This document shows positions 26,237 through 38,700 of a stretch of 64,000 bases of DNA, one piece after another; the first letter of the stretch is position 1; every line of letters starts with the position of its first letter. Origin of the DNA: Serilophus lunatus (taxonomy: Eukaryota > Chordata > Aves > Passeriformes > Eurylaimidae); NCBI GenBank assembly GCA_013399895.1, contig VXBA01000328.1:186001-250000 (forward strand), written 5' to 3'. The notes beneath the pieces were generated by a model, which did no database searches, was not told where the DNA came from, and saw only the letters and a list, made by a program, of their open reading frames with translations. The translations under genes and the position numbers were made by a program.

Positions 26237-26502
26237 CACAGAATTATACACAGAATTAACAAGGTTGGAAAAGACCGCAAAGATCATCAAGTCCAACTTT
26301 TTACCTCATTTCACAACCTATCCAACATCAATCCACCATCTAAACCATCTAAACCACGTCACTAAGTTCATCATCCAACCTATCCTTAAATACATCCAGG
26401 GACAGTGACTCCACCACCTCTCTGGGAAGCCCATTTCAATGGGAAATCACTCTCTCTGTGAAAAAGTTTCTCCTGATATCCAACCTAAACCTCCCCTGAC
26501 AT
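26237..26502 (-). mobile_element. CR1 LINE 3' fragment (avian)
   Basis: The + strand begins 'cacagaattaacaaggttgg' and continues 'aaagatcatcaagtccaact', then 'ccacctctctgggaagccca' and 'tttctcctgatatccaacct', the antisense of an avian CR1 3' end. The terminal 8-bp tail has decayed. Moderately diverged, 5'-truncated, non-coding. Confidence 0.92.
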
Positions 26503-27609
26503 GATTACATAGATTTCATAGAAATCAATCTCACTGACTGAGATACAACAGACTTTCAGAGAAGCCACAATAGAGCGCTGGCACCAACTCTGATGAGATC
26601 TGAATCATACCCAGAATAGATAGGTGATTCAAAGTTAGGCAGCCAGTCACCTTCAGAATCACACACTGCTATTCCACACCACAGAGACAAACACAGAGGA
26701 TAGCTTAGCAAACCAGAAATCCCAATCACTCGTCCTCTGATCTAACTGCTGAGCCATATTCCCTCTTACCTCATCCCAATGTCAAAGACAGAGTTAGCAA
26801 GTCAGGATTTCCAAGGTCCTATGGTATTCTCTTGAAGAACGACTCAAAAGTGCAGCAGTGAACAGTTTCTTCTGCAAGTTCCATTGAAAAGGTAAGACCG
26901 GGGCACCATCAGTTGCTTATCATTATTAGCTCTGTCTGCATAAGAGAACATGTTCATAACTGAATTATAATTATGTTTGAAGTTAAAACAAGAGGGAAGG
27001 AAGAAGAGCTGCTTTTGGGCTAGTCAAAGCAACCGGGATAAAAGATTTTTTTATTTTTTTCCCCTCAAGAGATGTCACTAAGAGATACTTATTTGTAAGA
27101 AAGGGTAAAATGCCATCAATTTTCACTCCTCTGGTTGCACAGCACACCCAGAACCAGACTATGTTCAGACAGGTCAGGCAAGGTATAGTTAGTGTGGAAA
27201 AAGAAAAAAACCTAGTAAACACTGCCCAGAAAGTGGCACTGAAGCTTGCCTCAGGAAAGCTGAGCTCCATTTAAAACCACTTAAAAAGGAAGCTCTCCAC
27301 AAATTAAGACTTGGTAATGAATAAAAGATCAGAGGCAGAACTACATGCTGATTGTGAGAGAACATAATTATGGAAATTGTACGCAACTGCACAATGTTGA
27401 AATGGAAACATGCTCCTTTCTAGAAATACCAATATTCCTACTTTACAAGAAAAATCCAAACAGTGCCCAGGTTAAAGCAAGTTTCATAACCTAACAATGC
27501 TTTCTATGTATATTTCTGATCTCCATCTTCTATATTTAGCACATACAGCAAGCTGAAGTTTCCCTGTAGAAATATTTTCAAGCAAAAGCAAGGTCTGAAT
27601 GTCAGACTC
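26503..27609. other. Non-coding stretch, nothing recognised
   Basis: AT-rich DNA between a CR1 and an LTR. No gene or additional repeat recognised. Confidence 0.5.
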
Positions 27610-28275
27610 TGTATGGGGTTTGTGTGGCAAGGTTTTGGTAGCATAGCGGGGAGCGGCACTACAGCGGCAGCTTTGTGAGAAGCTGCCAGAAGCTTCCCCT
27701 ATGTGTAACAGAACCAATGCCAGCTGGCTACAAGTCAGACCTGCTGCTGGCCAAGGCCGAGCTCATCAGCAATAGTGGTAGTGCCTCTGGAATAACATAC
27801 TGAAGATCAAAAAACTGTGAAACGCCAACTTCACCTGGAGAGAGAAGTGAGAATATGCAAGAGAAATGGTTATTAAGACACCAAAGGTGGTAGGGGAGGA
27901 AGCACTGCAGGTGCAGCATCAGAGATTCCTCTGCAGCCTGTGGTGAAGATGATGGTGAGGCAGCTGTTCCCCTGCAGACCATGAAGGTCCACGGGGGAGC
28001 AGATATCCACCTGCAGCTTGTGGAGGGTAGTAGTGGAAAACCCCATGCCAGATGGGGATTTTGGATGCCCAAAGAAAACTGTAAACCTGTGAGAAGCCCA
28101 CACTGGACCAGGATCCTGGCACGACTTTCAGACCCATGGAGAGAGGAGCCAACACTGGAACAGGTTTGCTGGCAGGACCTCTGACTGCACAGGGGACCTA
28201 CACTGCAGCAGTTTGTGAAGAACAGAACCCCATTGGAAGGATTCACACTGGAGAAGTTCATGGAGAATTGCTTGG
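27610..28275 (+). mobile_element. Avian endogenous retrovirus LTR, 3'-truncated
   Basis: The segment begins 'tgtatggggtttgtgtggca', consistent with a TG LTR end. In order it carries 'ctgctggccaaggccgagct', 'gagattcctctgcagcctgt', 'ggagcagatatccacctgca' and 'ggaacaggtttgctggcagg', all familiar from a common avian ERV LTR, probably ERVL-type. The right half holds degenerate tandem units of about 45 bp, each with an '(a/g)cactggagcagg'-like core. The polyadenylation end of the LTR is missing or unrecognisable beyond about 28275. No retroviral gene is present: this is a solo, truncated fossil. Long minus-strand frames here are antisense artefacts. Family name is from memory. Confidence 0.8.
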
Positions 28276-28850
28276 GCATGAACAAAATCATTTAGCGAAA
28301 GATCCTTATTTAGAATGAGAAGACTGAACACAAGAACAAAAATCACCTGGAAACTAAATATCAGGTTGCTAATATAAGAGAGTCAAAAAAATCCAACCTA
28401 GTCTAAAAACAGTGCTACTAAAAATATCATTGTAACTGGAAGCCTCTTTAGCAATGAAACTTTCATATTACTCTCTTGACAATTTAAGTAGATTTTCAAT
28501 TTAAAGCACTACATCTTGATTTGGTGAATGGAGATGCTGCTCTTTTAAAACAAAGCATCAGGTTCTTGCTCAGGCTATATCTAGGTTATGTATACAGAGC
28601 TAAATAGTTAAAAAACCCCACACCAACAAAAAACCACAAACAAGCAACAAATCCTAAAACAAAAATAAACACAACAGAGTGCTTTCATTATATGAGGATC
28701 TCCTTAATTAACAAGTATTATTTTCTGCTAAGACTAGGCTACCTCATTTTCCTCATATCACTGAAACTGGCTACTGCATTACTTTTCAAAAGAGACTCTC
28801 CCCAGCATTAGTGCTGACATACACTCAGAACTTTCAGGCATGTCTTTTCT
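28276..28850. other. Non-coding stretch with A/C-rich segment
   Basis: No gene recognised. About 28610-28680 is rich in A with CA and AAC runs. Confidence 0.5.
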
Positions 28851-29172
28851 TAGAATCATAGAAGAATCTGAGTTGGAAGGGATGTATTAGGATCATCAAA
28901 GTTCAACTTCTGGTCATATACAGGACATCCCAAAAATCACACCATGTACCTGAGGGTGTTGTTCAAACATTTCCGGAACTCAGACAGGCTTGGTGCTGTG
29001 ATTACTTCCTTGGGGAACCTGTTCCAGTGCCCAAGAAATACCTTTTACTGCTATCTAATCTAAACCTCTCCTGACATAGCTTCATGTTGTTTTCTCAGGT
29101 CCTGTTGTTAGTCATCAGAGAGAAGAGATCAGTGCCCAGTCTATTTCTTCATCTCTCTCACTGGAAATGAGC
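28851..29172 (-). mobile_element. CR1 LINE 3' fragment (avian)
   Basis: The + strand begins 'tagaatcatagaagaatctg' (antisense of the ATTCTATG-type CR1 tail), then 'agttggaaggga', 'aacctgttccagtgcccaag', 'ctaatctaaacctctcctga' and 'ttagtcatcagagagaagag'. Orientation and order match an avian CR1 3' end on the minus strand. Non-coding and 5'-truncated. Confidence 0.93.
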
Positions 29173-32100
29173 TCTTTTGGTCATTTGCCTTGGCCTTCTG
29201 AATGAATGGCAACTGCAAGATGCAGACAAACAACTGAGCTGCATTTGCAAGCAAGGCTTACAGTACCATGCACAGTATGCTCAGTGTATCACCAATGTAT
29301 ACATTTACTAAGAAATTAAAGAAAATATAGCACGAATGCTCATCATCAGGCCCTCAAAGTTTGAACCTGCTAAATGTATTCAATACCACATTTGCTGGGG
29401 GTGTGTAAGTGGGTAGAAGGTAAGAGCAAAGAATTTTGTCATTCCTATAAAGCTAAATGCGGCCATTTGTTTCCTTCTATAGACATTATATGGCCTTTTA
29501 AAAGCACATTTATTCCTGGCTCTGCCTGCCCAGAGGACCTTCTACCCAGGATTCCAGAGGGAGGAAAGTAGACCTAATCTTGACCAAAGAGCTCTTAACA
29601 AGAATTACCAGCAGAACTCAGAGAGCAACCTTTGCTTGTATGACTCTGTTCAGTTTCTGTGCAACAAGTGCGGAGCCAAAAAGAGAGAAGAGTGAGAGAG
29701 GGACTGTTTATTCATGTTTGATTAGAGTCACCAGGAAGCCACACTATGGTGCACGGCTGAACTTCAGTCTCCTAAGTCCTCGTAAGAACTGACCAAGAAC
29801 CAACAGCATAGTCACCCTCCTCTTTTTTAGTGCCCCAAGAATTCCTTCAGCACCAATTGCCTGCACACAGGGCTCAGAGTCCTCACTGCACCTTCTGAAC
29901 TGAACCATAGGAGCTGCACAAAACTTCTATTACTTCTACTTCTATTCTAGACACAGGGAGTCCAGTCAGGCATCCTCATCCAATTCCGTCACGTATTTTA
30001 AATGAGAGAATGGAGGAATAGGTATAGTACAATTAATATAACTTCTTCTTCTTGGGAGACGATCACAAGATGTAATTAAAGCATAAGGGTATATGAGTCA
30101 GAAAAGGGAGAGATTTTCAACCAGCCATTTTTTTACTCAAGTAGGGCAAGTTATTGACTTTCCTATTTTATAAACTAACAAAGAACCAATGAGTGACTAC
30201 AAGGGCTTGATATAAAACAGAAGAGTATAATGGGTTCTGAAAAATCTCTTAAGCACAGTGCATCTCCAGTTGGCTCTACTCTATGCTGACACTGACTAGA
30301 TACATTCGTTACCCGTGAACTTAGACTCCTGATGAAGATCATTAGGATGCAAGAGAAAAGAAAGAGATCAGTTCTACTTCTTTGAATACTAAACAAAGAC
30401 AATTTGAAATTTATTTAATTATGGTCATCAGAACATAAGCACCTCGTGATGAATAATTAAGGCTGTTTAAATAGATCTGTTGGAGAAGAGGAACGGCAAT
30501 TATTTTGAATTAGTGATCAGCTAACGAGTCCCAAATATTCTTTTTCGCCAGTCCTGGGCACCTTCATCGCAGGAGGATTCCAGAATTATCTTACTTGGTG
30601 AACTCCCAGCAGTGGGGCAATACTAAGACTGCAGAATATAGCAGACGGCCCTACCTGTGTATGTATAGCTCTTAGCTGCAGGAGCAGCAGAGACAATAAA
30701 GCAGGGTATAGATGAAAAATCGCTCATGAGAAAATTTCATGAAAAAATATAGATGAAAAATTTCATTTCTAATCAAAAATAACTCAACATACATAGAAAA
30801 ATACAGACATCGACTTCAGAAGAACTCAGAATCACCATGTTCACCTTAAGGTGATAGAACTGAACACAAGTCCCACTACTTTCACACCATCTGCTATACC
30901 TATCTACTAACTACCATTTTCTCTAATACAGGAGACCTTTTATTTTGGCTCTTCTTCCTCTCCACCCTTTGTCCCCCTGCCCCAAAATTCCACCCTAAAT
31001 CTGAGACAGTTTGACTGAGACTGGACTTCCCTGCAAAAAGTCCTGGTTTTGATAAATTCTGCTAAATAAATACCTGACTTATAAGAGACAGCCATCCACA
31101 ATAATAACATTTTAAGACTGGTAGCATCCTGGTAAGGACAGTATAAAGTAGAGTACCATGCTGAATGGACTGTACATTTTTTTCTCCTGAGTTTAAGGGC
31201 ATTTGAGGAATCCTTTAAATGATGACATCGAGTACTGCCCACAAAAGGAAGTTGCGTGGGAACATACAAAGGTCATGGCAAACCTTATTCAGCTCTCTCT
31301 TCCCTCCATGTCCGCCCTCAACTGCAGTTTAGCGTGGGATCCTGACAGCAGGAGGTTCCCACTACAGGCCTTTGGCTTCATCTGTCAGCCCCCAGTCTCT
31401 CAGTTCTTCACAGGAACTCTCCACATACTCTAAGGAAGAAAGATCCCAGGCATGTGTCTGGAGCTCTGGGAGCCACTAGCCCCATTCCTTCTGAGCAAAC
31501 AGCTGGAAAGCTGCCCTCACAAACTCATTTGTGAGCTGCTTCTCCTCCAAAAGTTTTATCAGCTGGCTCATTTGAAGCAGGTTTTTTTCAGAGCCATGGG
31601 AGAGCTAGGCTGGGTGAAAGAACTGGATCAATGTTTTTATCTATCTCAGGCACCAGATCCTCAGAACCAAGTCAATCTTCACAAAGTCCCCAGTTTTTAC
31701 AGATGCAGAATCATGCAGGTAACTTTATCCTCCTTCCCATCTCACCCTCCTGGCCTCAGAGTTAAAAAAAGCTACACATATTCTCTGCCACCTTCTCCTG
31801 CTGGAAATGACTGGAAAGACTAAAAAGTTCTCAAGTCTAAAGGATTTACCAAACCAAGGCACACTGACACTGAAAATGAAGAACATAATGAAGAGAAGCA
31901 CAATTTTAATTAACTTCTCAGTTAGGGAAAAACAGAAGAGTCAAGAATCCTCTTAGATCACAGGAGGATTGTAAGAAAGGGGAAGACCTATTAGAGACTG
32001 ATGTTGGCACAAAACCAAATGGGCATGAACTGGCTATGAATAAATTTCTTTTGGAAATTAGAAGCAGATTTCTAAACATCACAGGAGTGAGGTTCTTGAA

Positions 32101-32276
32101 TGCCTTCCCAATAGGAAGCACCAGGAGCAAAAGCTGTTGAATTTTGAGACAGAGTTTGATAAATTTACTAAAGGAATCCTGCAACCTGATTTCCTGCAAT
32201 TACAGAAATACCGTACTTTGTGACTCAGGAGGTCACTTGCAGTCTTGCACACCTCATCCTCTGCTGGGCCAAGACA
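29173..32276. other. Non-coding stretch, nothing recognised
   Basis: AT-rich. Short frames only, including a 123-codon frame at 31452-31823 without recognisable domains. No CpG island or repeat family recognised. Confidence 0.5.
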
Positions 32277-32326
32277 GGATGGATGGATGGATGGATGGAT
32301 GGATGGATGGATGGATGGATGGATGG
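32277..32326 (+). repeat. (GGAT)n microsatellite, 12.5 units
   Basis: Fifty bases of uninterrupted GGAT units, ending at 'gagagata'. Overlapping frames encode Met-Asp-Gly-Trp repeats and are artefacts of the microsatellite. Confidence 0.97.
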
Positions 32327-32709
32327 AGAGATACCAGAGACAAGGTACAATAGAACTGGAATACTATCAGGGCATCCAGGAAGAAACAAAATGAAACAAA
32401 GAAGTTTTATTGCTGTGGAACGTGTGGACGGAAAAGTCTATCTTTTTCAGACTTGACTGAAATTTTACTGGAAGGAATTCTTAGAAAGCATTAAAAAGAG
32501 TCAGTAGGGAGAAATCTTCTCATAATTTATTTCTGTATTGAAAAGCCCAGGATAATGCTATCCTATTCTACACACAGAAAAAAACCTAAACACATGAAGC
32601 TGAAAAAGCATGAAAATTCTAACACATAAGAAGTCATCTGTGAATTCTCCTGTAGCACATCAAACACGAAGTATTCGTTCATTCCCACAAATGGAGTCAG
32701 TGTTGATCT

Positions 32710-32785
32710 ATAAGCCGCAGCTCTATATTACACATTTCACTTTCATGATAAGCTGCAGTTCTGTATTACACATTTCAGTTTTGTG
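32710..32785. repeat. Tandem duplication, 2 x 38 bp
   Basis: Units 32710-32747 and 32748-32785 align without gaps with six mismatches. Both contain 'attacacatttca'. No repeat family is recognised. Confidence 0.85.
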
Positions 32786-35700
32786 CATTTAAGCCAGACA
32801 AACATTCCCAGAGGATTGAAAGAACCCGCTACAGGGAGTTGTGGTTCTATTTCGGATCATATCACAGCATAACAAATCATAGTTTCAGACACTGGAATAA
32901 GGGGCTCAATAAAGCAAGTAGCATGATAACTTCATGTATATCCCTTACACACACACACAGCCATGTGTAGAATCAAATCCACCTTCAGACTACACAACTA
33001 TGAAGCAACAATCACCCTCATACCTACAAGTATGCACTATTCAACAAAACATATATTCTTAGATACACATCATTTACTGCATACTGTTGTACAGCAGTAG
33101 CTATCTAACCCTGTCCACACACACCAAGACTGTTTACCTTATCTGATCTCTTCCAAAAGAAGACAACATAAATGTTTAATGCACAAAGTTTTTTTGATGA
33201 TGCTGGTTTGTTCTGCTGGTTTTTCATGTGTGCACCATACAAAGTGGTCCTCAGAAGCAGAGTCACTGTGTCTGTTTGCTAACCCACTAGCTTCCTGTGA
33301 CTGAAATTCTGAGTGCTGAGAACATTGCACTATTCTCATGTTAGTCTAGCAAATTTTTGGAGTCAAATTGGTTTGTAAATTCAGTAAAACTTCAGAAGCA
33401 AAAAAGAAAAAAAAAAAGATTCACAACTTAATGGTTGGATTGGAAAAACAGCCATATAGCAAGTACCCTGTACTAGAACTCCAGTCCTGTTGATCTTTGT
33501 CCTGATTCCTGAAGAAATAATGTCAAAACATGCAAAGGCATTAAAAACCATTTTCTCTTAATGAAAATATCTTATAGTACCCTATGCAGATTAGTAAGTT
33601 CTTCTGAAATATGAAAAGGCTTCTGTTAATCACTGAGTAAGGATGAGAGACACGACTCTCAAGAGAAGTCAAATATTTTCTGAGGTACGAGATGCTGTAT
33701 TATCCTCAAGAATTTTGCACATTAGATGCCTGAATATTCATGTCATTTTGTTCTCAGGGTGAGAAATTTGAAATGTAACTGTAAGTTATTTTGATTGACT
33801 GGGCCTTAGGACATGAAGGAAGCCAATGTAACAAGCATCAGCATAAGTCTCCAAACCCTTGGAGTTACACTTTCTTGTTCTCTCTATTGTGTTCAAAGTT
33901 GAAACACTGCAGTAGTTTCCACCTAATTAGGTGCCTTGAAAGTATAAATGAAACAAGGGAAAATAGCTTGTCTGGAGTACATTTACATTTTTCCATTTTA
34001 ATTTCACCTTCAAGTCAGCCACCTAAAACATGACATTGGATGGCTGGCAAAAGCACAACATTATTGTCTAAAACCTATCATCACTAGAACTCATTGTTTG
34101 TTCTTGGATATTTTTATAAGTGAAAAAAACGGAAAAGGTTGTTCAACATAAATAAATTCATGAAAGGTTTCCAATCCAAACACTGTACAGTATTAGACGA
34201 TGAAAGAACTGTTAGGGAAGTTGGAACTACCTGGCCAAATTTCACTCTATAACCTGAGTAGCATATCATTAAAAAAATAACCAGTATAAAGAGTGAAAAA
34301 CAGCTTCCAATACAAATGTATACTTTTATGATCAAGTTCTCCATAGACAGAAATAAAAGATATTTTTTCTAGTGAATGTGATTAAAAGACAGTTATTGTT
34401 TAAACTTCAGGAAAAATGGGAAGACATATGTAGAAACATAAGAATACAAAGTTTGCAAAATGCTTAAAAAAAACCAACCTCTTTTTCTAAATTAAATACC
34501 CTGCCAAAAGGTTTAGTCTGTGTTATAGTTATTGCACATCCTTGTAGGTACTAAAAAAACCTGTGTCACTGTCACATAGTCCCACCGTCCCACCTTCCAC
34601 TGAGTGGAAGCATCTGCAGTTCACAGTCTTTCATTTCTAGACGAGCTTAATGCAAAAGCCCATATGCAACTTTCCAAAGGGCCTCTGAATCGGGAAAAGA
34701 ATGGAGAGCCTAAAAGCGCATGACTCATGTAACGTAAGCGGAATATTGAAACACCCCATCAGGTGATTGAATGAGACACAGACCTGGTAATGGAACACCG
34801 TATGTCCTTCCACCAGGTCACTAGGCTGAATCCGTTCTGTATAGCAAACAAAAAACATTCTCATTTGATTACTGTTCCTGTGAAATTAATTGATCAAGGC
34901 TGTCCTGATAAGGGAGTGAGCTTGCCACAGTATTATTTGTCACTTGAAACAAAAAAAGACCACAAGCACTTCTGTTGACATAACCTAAACAGATTCAAGG
35001 AAAAGCCATCCCAAATCCTGCTGGCAATCTGACAACAGTGGCCAAAAAAGAGAGAATTTGAACAGAAAGATGCTAAACTTTGGGTTTGATCCTCTGACAG
35101 GACCAAAACACACAGCTAGAGTGCAGCACTGGGGAAGCTGACTCAGCCATAGTCCAAGGTATCACTTATTCTGTGACTGAATAAAGGGACTCAGTCTTCC
35201 AGTTCAGTCAGTTTAATAGCTTTCACCCCAGCTAAATTAATTTTACCTTCTTAAAAGGAAAGCAAAAGAAATCTAACTCACCAGTGAAGTTGTCCAAGAC
35301 TCTTTGAAGATAAAAATCCTTCATCTTACTGGGATTCAAGCTTAATAGATAGACGTGGGTGCCAAGAGGTAGTTCAGCCTCAGCTGCCAGCATACCTATG
35401 TATTCCAGCAAACCCAGCTTTCTGCCTTTTAGCACACACAAACTCAGCACATTTAATAAAAAAAAATCTTTTGCTTGCCTACCAGAAGACAAAAACTGAG
35501 CCTTTAGCATGTTTTCTTAAAACAAATAAACATCTCAAACCAAAACAAAGAAAAAACCACCAATCAACAAAAAAATTGCCATCTTCATGAAAACACTAAA
35601 GCTTTTACTTTATTTTGGGTCTCTTTCAGCTACTATAAATGTACTAAAACAAACAAACTAACTCCACCATCTACCCCTGTATCCCTGCATTGAGTCCTGT

Positions 35701-38700
35701 ACCTGAAAGTGTAGGATAATTCCCAGTCTGCTGTCAAAGGCATAAGCTGCCAATATAAGAGTGAAGTACTAGTACAGGCATGCACACAGACAGTATTTAT
35801 AAAACTGCTTCTGTAAGGGATTTAGTGTTTATTTTTTTAATTAACTGAAAATGATAACACAAGAGCTTTTCATTTGGCATGAGCTTGGATTTCATCAGCT
35901 GCTGGAAAAGATTCTTGTGGAGAAATAAAATTACACTCTTTCCTCATGTACTTTCCATGGATTTCAAAATAAATAGAGCTATATGATCATGCCTGTTAAT
36001 AAAGAGATGTAAGTAAAGTTACAGGCACATCTTGATGCATCTAGAAAGATGCTTGCAGAGCTAGACACACACTCTGGATATCACATCCTATTGGCTAAAC
36101 AACAAAATGTCCAGTTAAAAAAAAAAAAGAAGTGGAGCACATGTGAAAAGAACTGGGAAGGGCAATTGCAAATCATGTCATTAGCCTACCTGCTGCCCTG
36201 TATATTGCATTATAAACAACATGGCATAAAAGTTCACTATTTGATTCTCCTTCTGCCCATCCACATTTCTCACCATATCATATTTCTCAAACAGAACAAT
36301 GTGTGACAGCAGGAAACTAAAAGTGATGCAGACAACTTCAGAACTGCTTTTACACCGTGCTCCATTTCAAAAGTCAGCAGTTGCAGTGTGAATCAGTTAC
36401 GCACCAAAACCACCCCTCCTTCCCAAAGAGACAATTTGACGAGATGCTAAGAAACAGCCCTGAATATAAAATTTATTTTTTCCAATGAAAGCAATCACTA
36501 AATAACAACAGTGCGAGCTGCCACTTGTTTTTTTCTTCTCATATGGCACCTTCACAATCTATGAATTTATCTGAATTTATCTTCTGAATTTATCTGATTA
36601 TAAAAAAAGAAGGTGGGAGGGGATCTCAGCAAAGCCTTATTTGGTCCCTAGGAATCTAAAAGTTCCTACCCCTTTTCCCCACTTCATGCTACAAAACACA
36701 CCAACTTAATATATACTTTTGCTAAGTGCTCAGAAAATTATTTCACAGGTTTCAGGGTGTAGCAAAGAGAACAAAAGTGATTTCACCATTCCTTTAATTC
36801 ACTGGCTGGCAAGGTCAATGCAGTATTTAAATGTGATAATTTAATGATATATTAGGTCACTACCATGTTTTTGCAAGTATAATTAAACTGCTGGAGCACC
36901 TAAGTGCTTTTTAAAGATTTCTTTTTCATGGTTTTTTAACACTCAGAAATAATACTCTCATTAATAGATTGAAATTAAAGAAAAATGGATGTTTTTCAAG
37001 GATTCAGATGAATCTGACTAAGAAGAAAAGAACTTTGGAATTACATATAAGAAAGGGAACTGTTCAGTCATCAGTTGTCTCAGACACAAGATGACTGATG
37101 TAAATATGGGAAGATGAAAATAATTATTTGGACTATGCTTATCCACATGAGCATTGACAGATCTGATGTAGTCTCTCTGGAAGAGTCAGGACTAGCTGCA
37201 TAGAAGTATCTACTCCACTGAAATTTTCTTTGTGGAACATATTCCTGCATTAATTCCTTTCCATATCCACCTTCAGAGTATTAATTCTTATCTACTTTCC
37301 TTCACCTTCTCTACAAGTTAACATTTTTTTGATCTTGCACAGGACAACATCTTGAGAAGTCTCCAATTATACAGATAAAATTGTCCCATGTCTAATGGAA
37401 AATGTGGAATTCCAAATGGTTGCAAAAGTAGAGACAGGCAAATAAATCAGACGTGAAAGCGCAGCTATCATTGTTCAGTGGAAAAAACTATGAAATCTGT
37501 TATCAAAGCACAAGGCAGCTATCATGCTCTCAGCACCGTGAGCCTTTGATATTAAACTGAGGTTTTAAGTTTGGATCATGATCCGGTTATATAAAGCAAA
37601 AAGAGGCTTTACCTACAGCAAAGGATAAGGCCAGATTCACCTCAGTTATGTCAGCACCACAAGCCTCCGTAACCTGTGGTAACATGTGGCACTATATGAA
37701 ACTAGAAACATTCTAAGAAGAAGGATTCTGCAGTAGGCTTCATCAATCAGACTATGATGTTATACTCAGAAATAAATTAACAAGAACTTGAAGCTCTGCA
37801 AAACAATGACCAAAACAAACGATACTAGAAACCAAAGTGACAGCAATTTGTTGAGTAGCCATGAGTCTTGCTCTCATGAGTCTGGCTAGACTCACTTAGC
37901 AGAGTTACTGTCAGTGTAAGCAAGTGCTCCAATGGCAGGCAGAGAATTTATAGCACTGCCAACATTTTAAGTATCTACTGGCAGGTAAAAAAGATTAGTG
38001 GTCTTCAATGAAAAAAAACCTATGCAAGGAATTCAGGGGTTTTTTTAATTTGGCATAAATATAGTGGGAGGATTCCTTTACATTTCAAATATCACACACA
38101 TGTCATATTAAGCTAAAGTTTTGGGAACTCTGCAGGAGTTAACTGTATAACCTCAGCATCAGCCATAGACAGGCTGACTGCATTGACTCTCAGCTACAAA
38201 GTAACTCAAAGCAAAACACTCACTAATAAAATAAAACACACACTAATTTGAATTTCCAAACAACAATTCTAAAAAATTTCCAACCAGATCAGGTACATCA
38301 AACTGTCTCTTCCATTTGTGAAGCAAATATTTTAATTTGAAATATAGGCAAGTAGGAAAACTAAATGAAAAAAACTTCAACTTCCATATTAAACACGTAA
38401 TGCAGACAAATAACGAGGGGAGATGCAACTGCTAAGAGCTTAGCTGAACGTCAGTGACAGTGGAGGAGACACACCCTGAATGCATAAATCAGCCTCCTAC
38501 CAAGGCAAACATCTGCTAGGCTCAAATGTATCTCAGGATGTCTGATAGCTCTATAATTCTCAATGAACTCGCTCCAATGCCTAGGGAATTTTGCATTTCC
38601 TGCCCTTCACACAGTGGACAGCTGAGTAGTCACATCAAGCAATCTGTTGGAAGGGAAGTGAAAGAGATTCCTCAGTAACTTACTGAGGCAGCAGTCAAGA

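Noticed and set aside
27728..28291. 187-codon minus-strand frame
   Set aside because: It is antisense to the GC-richer tandem part of the ERV LTR, where low stop density comes from repeat composition. No protein family resemblance.
32144..32456. Frames with Met-Asp-Gly-Trp repeats
   Set aside because: They are produced by the GGAT microsatellite in two reading frames.
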